Assembly: GCA_038326725.1 (NCBI GenBank)
Contig: JBBQKI010000020.1
Coordinates: 1-45,923 of the forward strand
Direction: 5' to 3'
DNA length: 45,923 bases
Origin: JBBQKI01 sp038326725
GTDB lineage: Bacteria > Bacteroidota > Bacteroidia > Flavobacteriales > Flavobacteriaceae
Under the pieces are notes generated by a model. That model was not told the origin of the DNA and searched no databases. It saw nothing but the letters and a program-made list of their open reading frames with translations. Below, in pieces: positions 32,348-40,632 of this stretch (positions within the stretch are counted from its first letter, which is position 1; each line of letters begins with the position of its first letter). The translations under genes and the position numbers were made by a program.

Positions 32348-32422
32348 AACCCCGCAACATAGCGGGGTCTCTTTAAACCAATGTAGAACTTGAATTTAAA
32401 AGATACCCGCCTTCGCGGGCAT
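32348..32422. repeat. REPIN-like pair of palindromic repeats before clpP
   Basis: The right unit (32398-32422) is identical over 25 nt to 480-504 and contains CCCGC-CTTC-GCGGG. The left unit (about 32349-32375) has CCCCGC-AACATA-GCGGGG followed by TCTCTTTA, the mirror orientation of the right unit's GATA...CCCGC (reverse complement GCGGGTATCTTT). The two units are 22 nt apart. The last bases of the right unit are CAT followed by GA, so the ATG of clpP at 32421 is made from the repeat edge. Confidence 0.6.
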
Positions 32423-32978
32423 GACTATGGAAAAAACAACAAAGGCCCAGGACAAAATTGACAACCAATTGCTGGAAGAACGCAAAATCTTTTTATGGGG
32501 AATGGTGGACGACAAAAGCGCACGCCACATCGTGGACAGATTGATGTATCTGGATTCGCTCAAACATAGCGAAATCAAATTTTACATCAATAGTCCCGGC
32601 GGATATGTAACCTCCGGCTTTTCGATTTATGATACCATCAGGGAAATCAAAAGCCCGGTTTCCACTATCTGTACAGGCCTTGCGGCTTCAATGGGGAGTA
32701 TTTTGCTTTCCGCGGGCGAAAAGGGACGAAGGTTCATTCAGCCCCATGCGCGGGTCATGATACATCAGCCCAGTGGCGGTGGAAGGGGCGTGGCTAGTGA
32801 TATTGAAATTACTGCTCAAGAAATTATTAAAACGAAAGAATTAAGCGCAAGAATTTTAGCTGAAAATTCCGGGCAAACCTTCGAAAAAATAATGAAAGAT
32901 TTCAACCGCGACCATTGGATGGGCGCTGAGGAATCTTTAGCTTATGGGATTGTTGATGAAATTTTTAAGGTAAAATAA
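32421..32978 (+). CDS. clpP: ClpP-like serine protease subunit (stand-alone paralogue)
   Basis: 185 residues from ATG 32421 (or 183 from ATG 32427). The catalytic triad is visible: Ser90 in GLAASMGS, His115 in MIHQPSGGG, Asp166 in NRDHWM. ClpP forms tetradecamers fed by Clp ATPases. No clpX or tig gene is adjacent, and in this phylum a longer ClpP usually sits beside clpX, so this is probably a second ClpP. The start is odd: the first ATG is built from the end of a palindromic repeat, and ATG 32427 is an equally good choice. The DUF58 gene follows without a gap (TAA then ATG). Confidence 0.87.
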   Translation: MTMEKTTKAQDKIDNQLLEERKIFLWGMVDDKSARHIVDRLMYLDSLKHSEIKFYINSPGGYVTSGFSIYDTIREIKSPVSTICTGLAASMGSILLSAGEKGRRFIQPHARVMIHQPSGGGRGVASDIEITAQEIIKTKELSARILAENSGQTFEKIMKDFNRDHWMGAEESLAYGIVDEIFKVK

Positions 32979-33908
32979 ATGAATATTGAAAATGAAATAA
33001 ACCAAATCACGGGTTTTAAAAACCTAGAACTTTTGGCCATGCAAGTGGTGGAAGGGTTTATTTCAGGCTTGCATAAAAGCCCGTTCCATGGATTTTCTGC
33101 GGAATTCGCAGAGCATAAAATCTATAATTCCGGCGAAAGCACCAAGCATATAGATTGGAAGCTTTTCGCGAAAACCGACAAACTTTATACCAAACGTTAC
33201 GAAGAAGAAACCAACCTGCGTTGCCATCTTATAATTGACAACAGCAGTTCAATGCATTTTCCCAAGCTGAAACAATACAATATTAATTCACTAAACAAGA
33301 TTGGTTTTTCCGTGCTGGCATCAGCGGCCATTATGAATTTGCTCAAACGCCAGCGAGATTCCGTGGGAATGAGCATTTATAGCAATAGTTATGAATTTTA
33401 TGCTTCCGAAAAAGGTAGCGAGCGCCACCACCAAATGCTGTTGGGAAAACTGAACGAGGCGTTGCTCCTTAAAAAAGAAGGCACTGGCACCAAAACCTAC
33501 GAATACCTTCATCTTATTACCGAAAAATTGAAAAGGCGTTCATTGGTTTTTTTGTTCACCGATATGTTTCAAAGCGATGCCGAGGCCGAAAAACTTTTTC
33601 AGGCGTTGCAGCATTTAAAATATAACAAACACGAGGTTGTGCTTTTTCATACTTTCGATAAAAGCCGGGAGTTAAAATTTGATTTTTCTAACCGCCCAAA
33701 ACGATTTGTGGATGTTGAAACCGGAGAATTCGTGAATATTTACGCCGACAACATAAAGGAAAATTATGAAAAAGCGGTGAGCAAATACTTTTCCGAGCTT
33801 CAGCTAAAATGTGCGCAATACCGTATAAAATATGTAACTACGGACATTAACGAGCATTTCAATAAGATTTTGACCACCTATTTATTGGAGCGTCAGAAGT
33901 TTGGATAA
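32979..33908 (+). CDS. DUF58 domain protein (vWA-like)
   Basis: 309 residues. The N-terminal hallmark of DUF58 is present: SPFHGFSAEFAEHKIYNSGESTKHIDWKLFAKTDKLYTKRYEEE (about 35-78). It is followed by a von Willebrand A-like part with the MIDAS-type IIDNSSSM (about 87-94) and LVFLFTDMF. DUF58 proteins usually work with a MoxR-type AAA+ ATPase and BatA/B-like vWA proteins. No MoxR gene is present in this window. It starts directly after the clpP stop (0 bp gap), so the two are co-translated. Confidence 0.87.
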   Translation: MNIENEINQITGFKNLELLAMQVVEGFISGLHKSPFHGFSAEFAEHKIYNSGESTKHIDWKLFAKTDKLYTKRYEEETNLRCHLIIDNSSSMHFPKLKQYNINSLNKIGFSVLASAAIMNLLKRQRDSVGMSIYSNSYEFYASEKGSERHHQMLLGKLNEALLLKKEGTGTKTYEYLHLITEKLKRRSLVFLFTDMFQSDAEAEKLFQALQHLKYNKHEVVLFHTFDKSRELKFDFSNRPKRFVDVETGEFVNIYADNIKENYEKAVSKYFSELQLKCAQYRIKYVTTDINEHFNKILTTYLLERQKFG

Positions 33909-33934
33909 AGCAGTTTATTATTTTCAAAAAATAG

Positions 33935-33965
33935 TTTGTGAAAGTGAAATGGAGTGGTATATTTG
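33935..33965 (+). promoter_or_regulatory. Consensus flavobacterial promoter for tRNA-Asp
   Basis: TTTG (33935-33938), exactly 19 bp, TATATTTG (33958-33965): a full match to the Bacteroidota housekeeping promoter. Transcription should start near 33970, about 95 nt before the tRNA 5' end. Confidence 0.85.
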
Positions 33966-34041
33966 CCACCGCCAATACGGCAAGGGACTTGTTCCTAAAA
34001 GTATGGCAGCAATTTCCGCAAAGCCTAACTGTTGTTAGCAT

Positions 34042-34053
34042 CCGCCTCGGCGG
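34042..34053. repeat. G+C-rich mini-hairpin in the tRNA-Asp leader
   Basis: CCGC-CTCG-GCGG, 12 nt upstream of the tRNA. It resembles the palindromic repeat units at 480 and 32398 in shape but not closely in sequence. It may help the 5' end of the precursor fold. Confidence 0.35.
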
Positions 34054-34064
34054 GTTGGAAAATT

Positions 34065-34138
34065 GGTCTGGTAGTTCAGTTGGTTAGAATACCTGCCTGT
34101 CACGCAGGGGGTCGCGGGTTCGAGTCCCGTCCAGACCG
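34065..34138 (+). tRNA. tRNA-Asp (anticodon GTC)
   Basis: 74 nt. Acceptor GGTCTGG / CCAGACC with discriminator G. Anticodon stem CCTGC / GCAGG around CT-GTC-AC. T arm GCGGG-TTCGAGT-CCCGT. D loop with AGTTGGTTAGAA. The CCA end is not encoded and must be added. It reads GAC/GAU codons. It has its own promoter (33935) and a hairpin terminator (34234), so it forms a single-gene transcription unit. Confidence 0.98.
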
Positions 34139-34208
34139 CTACTTCGACTTCGTTCAGTATCCGCGAAGTAGATAAATGAAGTTGTGTTGTCCCGATGACA
34201 AATCGGGA
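34139..34208. other. tRNA-Asp trailer with two hairpins
   Basis: CTACTTCG / CGAAGTAG (34139-34146 and 34164-34171) starts right at the mature 3' end. TCCCGAT / ATCGGGA (34190-34208) follows. The first hairpin could guide 3' processing of the precursor. No ORF is present. Confidence 0.45.
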
Positions 34209-34233
34209 AATGGTTTGTAGTTAAACCAGTGAG

Positions 34234-34267
34234 AAGCTTTTTCGCTATGCGGAAGGGCTTTTTTTGT
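34234..34267 (+). terminator. Terminator of the tRNA-Asp unit
   Basis: Stem AAGCTTTTTCGC / GCGGAAGGGCTT with G-U pairs and a short loop (TAT), then T7. Confidence 0.7.
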
Positions 34268-34285
34268 TTTGGGCTATTTTTTGTT

Positions 34286-34316
34286 TTTGACTATTCTTTG
34301 TCTTTGACTATTTTTG
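34286..34316 (+). promoter_or_regulatory. Consensus flavobacterial promoter for the T9SS protein
   Basis: TTTG (34286-34289), 19 bp, TATTTTTG (34309-34316). The leader is about 26 nt before ATG 34347. Confidence 0.8.
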
Positions 34317-34346
34317 TTTGAAATTAATTCTCCTAAAAATTAACCC

Positions 34347-35402
34347 ATGAAAAAATTACTACTTCTCGGATTGTTCTTTTTTATCGGGAGTAATCTTTAC
34401 TCCCAATGCCCTTTTGACAGCACCATTACCTCCGATCCTGATTTGGGCGGGGGCAATCAAGTTCAATGTTCCGATCAAGTTATCGTTTTTACCGCCCCTT
34501 CGGGATATGACAGTTATCAATGGAAATACAAATTTTCAACTGGGGGGACTGCAACAAATTTTCCGGGCGAAACAAACAGTACTTTAACTATAACCGCTGG
34601 CGACCTCGGTTTTGCGTACGTTTTTGTTGCAATAACGGACAATGCGTGTTCCGAAAATTCAAACGATATAATGTTCGATACTTGGGTTTTTCTTTCGCCC
34701 GCCATAGAACACGATTCCGATACAGACCTTTGTTTTGGTGAAACCTCTATAATTTCCAATGCCTTTCCGGGACCTGAGAATTTCAGGTGGTATAAAGATG
34801 GAGTTATCGTACAGGAAGGAACTCAAGATTTTTATGAGGTTTCAGAAGAAGGTTCTTATATATTGGAGGCTTCATACCCACAATGCCCGAATCAATGGTT
34901 TTCCAGTGGCGTACCCGTGGATTTTACCGTTACCGGTGAAGAAGTGGCCATTGAAGAAATAGATGGCACTTTATATACCACCGAAAATGGCACAAGTTAT
35001 ACTTGGTTTTTGGAAGGCAATGAAATTGCGGGCGCCGATGAATTTTCATACACGCCCGTTGAAAATGGTAATTATACCGTGGAAGTCCTTTTTCAGGGGG
35101 CGGAAAGCTGCGCTATCCTTTCGGAAAGCTATCTTTTTGAGGCGTTGGACATTTTGGAAAACACGAAAATCCCAGGGATATTTTTTACGAACACCATTTC
35201 GATGGACGCTGAATTCATCCTTAATAACCTGAACAATGAAGATATTGGATATCGGGTTTTTGATATCTCCGGGAAACAAATAGTCTCGGGAAACAGCCAC
35301 AGTTCAAGAATCATAATTACTGCGGATACTTGGGAAAAGGGTGTTTATTTCTGTATAATCAGTAGCTACAAGGGAAGCATGAGCATCAAATTGGTTCGAT
35401 AG
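34347..35402 (+). CDS. Secreted Ig/PKD-like protein with T9SS sorting-type C-terminus
   Basis: 351 residues. Signal peptide MKKLLLLGLFFFIGSNLYS, cleavage before Gln20. Three beta-sandwich-like repeats follow (about 22-110, 115-195, 200-265), each with a W/Y-rich strand such as YQWKYKF, NFRWYKDG and YTWFLEG, as in Ig/PKD-type adhesin repeats. The C-terminal about 80 residues resemble a T9SS type A signal (IGYRVFDISGKQIVSGNSH, then WEKGVYFCIIS and a basic end), but the usual YPNP strand is missing, so sorting is likely rather than certain. It is single gene with a strong promoter. Confidence 0.75.
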   Translation: MKKLLLLGLFFFIGSNLYSQCPFDSTITSDPDLGGGNQVQCSDQVIVFTAPSGYDSYQWKYKFSTGGTATNFPGETNSTLTITAGDLGFAYVFVAITDNACSENSNDIMFDTWVFLSPAIEHDSDTDLCFGETSIISNAFPGPENFRWYKDGVIVQEGTQDFYEVSEEGSYILEASYPQCPNQWFSSGVPVDFTVTGEEVAIEEIDGTLYTTENGTSYTWFLEGNEIAGADEFSYTPVENGNYTVEVLFQGAESCAILSESYLFEALDILENTKIPGIFFTNTISMDAEFILNNLNNEDIGYRVFDISGKQIVSGNSHSSRIIITADTWEKGVYFCIISSYKGSMSIKLVR

Positions 35403-35458
35403 AAAATCAACCTGTTCAATTTTTATTCTCCGTACCTTCGCGCTTCAATAAAAACATT

Positions 35459-36013
35459 ATGATTTCAGAAATTATCGAGTCCCGAAGAGCAGTTTTCCCT
35501 GCACAATATAATAGTGAACCAATTTCAAAAGAAGAAATTAAAAAAATCTTGGATGCTGCCAATTGGGCCCCCACCCACAAAAGGACCGAGCCTTGGCGGT
35601 TCAAGGTTTTTCACGGCGAGGCGCAAAGAAAGCTCGGGGAGTTCCTTGCTGGAAAATTCAAGGAAACCACTGCCAATTTTGCTGAAATTAATTATAACAA
35701 CCTAAAGGCAAACCCCGTAAAAGCAGGTTGCGTAATCGCCATCTGTATGCAACGCGATCCCAAAGAATCTGTTCCGGAATGGGAGGAAATTGCCTCCACA
35801 GCCATGGCTGTCCAAAACATGTGGCTCACCGCCCACGCAATGAAAATCGGGGGATATTGGAGTTCGCCAGGATTAATGAAATTTATGAACGAATTGATAG
35901 AAATGAAAGAAGGCGAGCGTTGCCTCGGCTTTTTCTATCTCGGAAAATATGATGCCGATTTACCCGAAGGAATCCGTAAAACACCTATTGAAGAAAAAAC
36001 AGAATGGATTTAG
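35459..36013 (+). CDS. Nitroreductase-family protein (YdjA-like)
   Basis: 184 residues. ESRRAVFPAQYN and ILDAANWAPTHKRTEPWRFKVF carry the FMN-phosphate contacts (RR, WAPTH) of small nitroreductases. GYWSSPGLMKF and LGFFYLGKYD close the fold. These FMN enzymes reduce nitro groups, quinones or related substrates with NAD(P)H; the physiological substrate is unknown. A near-consensus -7 (TACCTTCG, 35433-35440) lies upstream. It ends 8 nt from the convergent antiporter gene. Confidence 0.87.
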   Translation: MISEIIESRRAVFPAQYNSEPISKEEIKKILDAANWAPTHKRTEPWRFKVFHGEAQRKLGEFLAGKFKETTANFAEINYNNLKANPVKAGCVIAICMQRDPKESVPEWEEIASTAMAVQNMWLTAHAMKIGGYWSSPGLMKFMNELIEMKEGERCLGFFYLGKYDADLPEGIRKTPIEEKTEWI

Positions 36014-36021
36014 GGTAAAAA

Positions 36022-37278
36022 TTAAATTTTATCGAGTTCTTCCTCTTTGTTGTTTTTCTTAAAATATTGAATAATCCATGGTGCCGTAAATCCGTGGAGG
36101 ATGATGGAAAACAATATGATGTATGCGGTAATGGAATAAAGTTCCGATTTGTTTTCAAAACCATCGGTTTGCAAAAAAGCCCATGAAAGGTAAAAAATGG
36201 ATCCCACTCCCCGTATTCCCAGAAAACTAATTGCCAATTTACTTTTAAACGAGTCCTTTATCCCAATAAGTGCGATGAGGCCGGCCAACGGGCGAATCAC
36301 CAAAACGAACAACACGCTGAAGGTGATGCCCCTCCAATCTGTGAGATCCAAGACGCCATTGAAAATAGACCCTCCAAACAATATAAGCCAAACCACGATC
36401 ATTAACCGCTCTATTTCGTGAGTAAAGTCGTGCATTTTCTTTTTGTAGTTCCCATTCATTTTTTCAAAATAACGCAAAGTAAGCCCCGCAAAAAAAACAG
36501 CCATAAAGCCATACCCGTGAACTAGTTCGGCAACTCCATATGTTAGAAAAGTAAGGGAAAGTGCCAGAAACCCATCAAAGGTTTTAATTTTTTTCTTGTT
36601 GTGGAGGTAATGGAAAAGATAACCCGTAAGTCTTCCTAAAATTATCCCGACGGCTATGCCAATTAAAATTTTCAATACTAATTTATCCCAAAACCATTCG
36701 GAATAATTGACCATTGCCCAGCCTCCAGCTTGGGCCAACATAACTGCCAGAAATGTAAAAGGAAAGGCCATGCCGTCGTTCAATCCGGCTTCTGCCGTTA
36801 ACGAAAAACGAATTTTATCTTTGCTCTTTTCTTCCCTAAGTGGGTCGTCCAGTTGTATTTCGGCTGCAAGCACAGGATCGGTGGGAGCGAGAACTGCCGC
36901 TAGAAGCACCGCTGCCGGAATACTGAGAGCCATAAAGTATACCCCCATGAAATATGCCGCCACCATACAAATGGGCATGGTTACAAAAAGCAATAATAAC
37001 GGTCTTTTCCAAGCCTTAAAGGAGTATTCCGAGCCTATCTTTAAGCCTGCCCCCATCAGCGATATTATGACGATGGCTTCGGAAAAATACATTAACGCTT
37101 GGTCATCCCAAATGGTGTCCGGCCAGCCTAATGGGGTGCCCACAAAGTAAAGCAAAAGGCCCAGCGCCAAAATTATTATGGGGTAACTAACGTTTATCTT
37201 TTTCGAAATGGCCGGAAGCCACGCCATTAGCAGTGTAGCTAAGCCCAAGCTGGCAAGGATGATGTAATGATTTTCCAT
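36022..37278 (-). CDS. Cation:proton antiporter (CPA1, NhaP-like)
   Basis: 418 residues with about 12 hydrophobic helices. LLAAVLAPTDPVLAAE (about 127-142) is the ion-binding APTDPV motif, and SLTAEAGLNDGMAFPF (about 160-175) is the conserved END-type region of Na+/H+ exchangers. It would exchange Na+ or K+ for H+ across the inner membrane for pH and salt balance, as expected for a marine or salt-exposed bacterium. No C-terminal TrkA or regulatory domain is present. Confidence 0.88.
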   Translation of the reverse strand: MENHYIILASLGLATLLMAWLPAISKKINVSYPIIILALGLLLYFVGTPLGWPDTIWDDQALMYFSEAIVIISLMGAGLKIGSEYSFKAWKRPLLLLFVTMPICMVAAYFMGVYFMALSIPAAVLLAAVLAPTDPVLAAEIQLDDPLREEKSKDKIRFSLTAEAGLNDGMAFPFTFLAVMLAQAGGWAMVNYSEWFWDKLVLKILIGIAVGIILGRLTGYLFHYLHNKKKIKTFDGFLALSLTFLTYGVAELVHGYGFMAVFFAGLTLRYFEKMNGNYKKKMHDFTHEIERLMIVVWLILFGGSIFNGVLDLTDWRGITFSVLFVLVIRPLAGLIALIGIKDSFKSKLAISFLGIRGVGSIFYLSWAFLQTDGFENKSELYSITAYIILFSIILHGFTAPWIIQYFKKNNKEEELDKI

Positions 37279-37395
37279 TTTTTAAAAATAACTTTTTTCT
37301 GAAAAACCGGTTCACAAATAATTTGTAAATAAAGGGGAATTGATTTTAATTCATTTTTCTCAAAATGCGTACTTTTCGGCTTTATAAGTTCGAAA

Positions 37396-37878
37396 ATGAA
37401 ACATCTTTTTCTGTTAATGATTTTATTGGGTTCGGCAGCTTCCTGCCAATTTTTCGAAACCGAAAAAATATCTACGGAAACATTTTACGAAGAAGACCTC
37501 AAAACCATCGACTGGAAGGACGTTGATCAATACCCTTCCTTTAGCGATTGCAGTTCAATTACCGATAAAAAACTTCAGAAAAATTGTTTTGAAACCACAC
37601 TTTCAAATCATTTATACCAATCCATCAGCCGACGGAAAATCATTGCTTCCCATACGATTAACGATACGGTTTTTTTGGGGTTTTCAATTTCGAATAAGGG
37701 GGAACTTTCCGTAAACAATATTAAAATGGACAGTTTGGTCCGGAACGAAATCCCACTTTTGGAAACTTGGATTTTCCAAAGCATAGATTCCCTTTCCCCA
37801 ATCGCGCCAGCCCATAAACGGGGCATCCCTGTAAAAACCGAATTTACATTGCCCATAATTATCAAAACTCAGGAATAA
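37396..37878 (+). CDS. Lipoprotein with TonB-C-terminal-like fold
   Basis: 160 residues. Lipobox SAASC (Cys17). The mature part follows the layout of Bacteroidota TonB C-terminal domains: VDQYPSFSDCSS near residue 47, KNCFETTLSNHLYQSI, FLGFSISNKGELSV, LVRNEIPLLETWIFQSI and finally RGIPVKTEFTLPIII. It lacks a transmembrane anchor and Pro-rich spacer, so it cannot span the periplasm like a true TonB. The similarity is by pattern only. The gene stands between two divergent/convergent neighbours with no obvious partner. Confidence 0.6.
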   Translation: MKHLFLLMILLGSAASCQFFETEKISTETFYEEDLKTIDWKDVDQYPSFSDCSSITDKKLQKNCFETTLSNHLYQSISRRKIIASHTINDTVFLGFSISNKGELSVNNIKMDSLVRNEIPLLETWIFQSIDSLSPIAPAHKRGIPVKTEFTLPIIIKTQE

Positions 37879-37898
37879 AACCGCCTCAGAAAAAGGCT

Positions 37899-38774
37899 TT
37901 ATAAATTGAACTTATATCCCAAAGCAAAATCCATCGGGAATTCGCCATTATTATCAATGCCCAACGCCACAATATCGCTATATAAAAAGGTGAGATAGCC
38001 GTTGCCCAATGCATAATCGAGGCCGAGCCCAAAAGCGACGGGGGCTTCTATATTACTACCCGAATCATCATCTGTGATGAGGTCGTTATTTGCATCAACA
38101 TACATTATTTCCATTTGGGAATGGGTATAGGCCACGATTTTAGTATTTACAAAAACATCAAGTTTTGGGGTTTTAATAAATTTAAACCGGTAGTTCATGG
38201 AAAACTGAGAGGAAGTATATTCATATTCCGAACTTTTAAAACTTTGTCGAAATTGAAAAACCAGGGAATGCCGTTTCAAGATAACCGCATCGGTTAGCTC
38301 AACTTCCACTCCTGCTATGGGAAGAAACGCATTAGTTGGGTTTGCGGAATAGACTAAATTGGACGCGCCGGCAAAACCGCCCAACCGAAAAATAAGCGCG
38401 ACCGATTTGTTTTCCGCTGTAAAATTTGGGTCTTTTTGTTTATTGTAAGTGTTGAAGAAATCGCGGAGGTCGGGCAAAGTGAGTTTCAACTTATCGGTTT
38501 TTATGGAGGCATCCGCAGTTTGTTGTTGCAGGGTTGTTTTGTATTCTTCTAAGTAATCCCCGTTTTCTCGAGTGTTTTTTAATTCAATAATTTCATTTTC
38601 TTTTTTTAGAAAATAGCGGTATTCCCCATCAATTATTCCCCAAAGCAGAGTCAACGCGCCATCCACTTCCGTATTAAGAACATATTGTTCGCCTCCCACC
38701 GTGTATTGCTGTTGGGCGGAAGCAATATTTGAAAATAAAAAATAGGCGAGGCAGATGGGGAAGAAACGTTTCAT
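37899..38774 (-). CDS. Predicted outer-membrane beta-barrel-like protein
   Basis: 291 residues. Signal peptide ending ASA (about residue 20). Residues 30-120 are a soluble, charged part with ELKNTRENGDYLEEYKTTL. From about 125 on, alternating hydrophobic strands (SVALIFRLGGFAGASNLVYS, HSLVFQFRQSF, FSMNYRFKF, FVNTKIVAYT, GLGLDYALGNGYLTFLYS) end in FALGYKFNL, an aromatic C-terminus typical of barrels. No family is recognised with confidence. It is minus strand, monocistronic. Confidence 0.6.
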   Translation of the reverse strand: MKRFFPICLAYFLFSNIASAQQQYTVGGEQYVLNTEVDGALTLLWGIIDGEYRYFLKKENEIIELKNTRENGDYLEEYKTTLQQQTADASIKTDKLKLTLPDLRDFFNTYNKQKDPNFTAENKSVALIFRLGGFAGASNLVYSANPTNAFLPIAGVEVELTDAVILKRHSLVFQFRQSFKSSEYEYTSSQFSMNYRFKFIKTPKLDVFVNTKIVAYTHSQMEIMYVDANNDLITDDDSGSNIEAPVAFGLGLDYALGNGYLTFLYSDIVALGIDNNGEFPMDFALGYKFNL

Positions 38775-38818
38775 AAGGGCTTGATTAAGTTGTGTTAAAT
38801 GTAAAAAAATAATTCCAT

Positions 38819-39949
38819 TTAAGCTTGTTTTTCAAAAACCCGCCCTTTCCAAACATAAGTCCCGTTAAAGCTTTTCAATACTACTATTACCGTTATAAAA
38901 GCGTAAAGGAAAAAACTTAAAATAAAAGTAAGGCCATTTACTTTTTTGTTGAAGAAAGTTGCCCCAAAAGCAATAATGAAATAATCGGCAGCCATTTTAA
39001 AAATCAAAAGCGAAAGAAAAAAAACAATGGAATCCGGCTGAAATAATATTCCAAAAGGAATCAAAAGCACACTAAGGTTTGTGAAAAAAACCAAAATCCC
39101 CAAAATTTTTGAAACCCTATTTTTTTGTGTCGCGGTTTTTGAGGCCCATCTCATTCGTTGGTTCAAAAGGCTTTTCCAAGAATTTTGTGGTTGAGTTGTT
39201 ACAATTGCATTCTCATTTTTTAAAAAAAGGACTTTCCCGGGGAATGCCGATTGTATTTTTTCAAGCATAAAAATATCGTCACCGCTGCCAATGTGCGAAT
39301 TCCCGTGAAAACCATTTAAATTTAAAAAAGCTTCTTTTTTATAACCCAAATTTGCGCCATTGCAAAGCAAGGGTCTCTGCAAGCCAAAACTTCCCATCGT
39401 TACAGTTTGAAGGGAAAATCCATCCAATTGCTGAAATTTTTCGACGAAAGAATTATTTGCTTTATACAATACCGGGCCGCAAACCATCATTGGATTTTTC
39501 TCGAGTATGAAATTATTAAATGCCCCAAGCCAATTTTCAGGAAGTCGGCAATCGGCGTCCGTGGTCAAAATCCATTCGTGTTTTGCAAGGTTTATTGCCG
39601 TAGTAATGGCATCCTTTTTAGGCGAAGCGGAAAAACGTTCATTTTGAATAATGCGATATGAAAGAGAAGAATTTTTTAATGCATCCAAAATAATTTCAGC
39701 GGACGCGTCTTCGGAAGCATCATCCACAAAAATAACTTCAAAGAGATTCGAAGGATAATATAAAATTCCTAAAGATTGCAATAATGGCAGAAGGTTTGCG
39801 GCTTCGTTCCGAAATGGGATAATAATGGAAAACCGGGTTTTAGGCAAAATTTCCACTGCATTGTTTTTTTTTAATTTTAAAAATCCGTGGGCCAAAATCC
39901 CCATTGCAATGAGGTACAAACTCCAAATTACAAATCCAAAAATCAGCAT
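38819..39949 (-). CDS. Family 2 glycosyltransferase with C-terminal membrane helices
   Basis: 376 residues. An N-terminal helix (about 3-25), then the GT-A domain: RFSIIIPFRNEA, EVIFVDDASEDAS, LTTDADCRLP (DxD) and, further on, IGSGDDIFMLEKI with NQRMRWASKTA (the QRxRW-type acceptor motif). Two to three C-terminal helices (about 285-365) place it in the inner membrane. It probably extends a cell-surface glycan or lipid-linked sugar; the donor is unknown. The gene is divergent from ruvC with 92 bp between them. Confidence 0.87.
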   Translation of the reverse strand: MLIFGFVIWSLYLIAMGILAHGFLKLKKNNAVEILPKTRFSIIIPFRNEAANLLPLLQSLGILYYPSNLFEVIFVDDASEDASAEIILDALKNSSLSYRIIQNERFSASPKKDAITTAINLAKHEWILTTDADCRLPENWLGAFNNFILEKNPMMVCGPVLYKANNSFVEKFQQLDGFSLQTVTMGSFGLQRPLLCNGANLGYKKEAFLNLNGFHGNSHIGSGDDIFMLEKIQSAFPGKVLFLKNENAIVTTQPQNSWKSLLNQRMRWASKTATQKNRVSKILGILVFFTNLSVLLIPFGILFQPDSIVFFLSLLIFKMAADYFIIAFGATFFNKKVNGLTFILSFFLYAFITVIVVLKSFNGTYVWKGRVFEKQA

Positions 39950-39986
39950 ATAAAAATAGATTTGGCACTGGCCCGAAGATATTGTT

Positions 39987-39994
39987 TAGCTTTG
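39987..39994 (+). promoter_or_regulatory. Candidate ruvC promoter (TAGCTTTG)
   Basis: Exact TAnnTTTG match, with TTTG at 39961-39964 (22-bp spacing). It lies inside a TTG-started extension (39982), so the extension is not translated. Confidence 0.5.
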
Positions 39995-40041
39995 TGAAAT
40001 TGCGTTGCCATGTGGCTAAAATACCATATTTTGCACCCATA

Positions 40042-40596
40042 ATGATTTCAGATAAAATAATTTTAGGGATAGACCCCGGGACCACTATCATGGGTTTTGG
40101 GCTTATAAAAGTGGTGGGAAAAGAAATGCAGTTTTTGCAATTGAACGAACTTTTGTTATCAAAATATGATGACCATTATTTGAAGTTGAAACTCATTTTC
40201 GAACGCACCATTGAACTTATCGATACCCACCATCCCGACGAAATAGCGATTGAAGCCCCGTTTTTTGGAAAAAACGTACAATCTATGTTAAAACTGGGCA
40301 GGGCGCAGGGCGTGGCCATGGCCGCCGGACTTTCCCGACAAATCCCAATCACGGAATATTCCCCTAAAAAAATTAAAATGGCGATTACCGGCAACGGAAA
40401 TGCCAGCAAAGAGCAGGTCGCCAAAATGCTTCAAAGCCTATTGCAACTCAAAGAACTTCCCAAAAACCTTGACGCCACCGATGGCCTTGCCGCCGCCGTT
40501 TGCCATTTTTACAATGCAGGAAAGGTAACAGGCGAAAAGAATTATACGGGCTGGGAAAGTTTTGTGAAGGAGAATGTTGCTAGGGTTAAGAAATAG
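40042..40596 (+). CDS. ruvC: Holliday-junction resolvase RuvC
   Basis: 184 residues from ATG 40042. Catalytic acids fit the family: Asp11 in LGIDPGTTIMGFG, Glu71 in AIEAPFFGKNVQS, Asp144 and Asp147 in LDATDGLAAAVCHF. RuvC cuts four-way DNA junctions with RuvAB. The length is normal. A TTG start at 39982 is rejected because the candidate promoter lies after it. It is followed after 36 nt by hemW in the same frame. Confidence 0.94.
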   Translation: MISDKIILGIDPGTTIMGFGLIKVVGKEMQFLQLNELLLSKYDDHYLKLKLIFERTIELIDTHHPDEIAIEAPFFGKNVQSMLKLGRAQGVAMAAGLSRQIPITEYSPKKIKMAITGNGNASKEQVAKMLQSLLQLKELPKNLDATDGLAAAVCHFYNAGKVTGEKNYTGWESFVKENVARVKK

Positions 40597-40632
40597 TATT
40601 TTATAAATATTAAGTAATTTAATTCTCGAATC

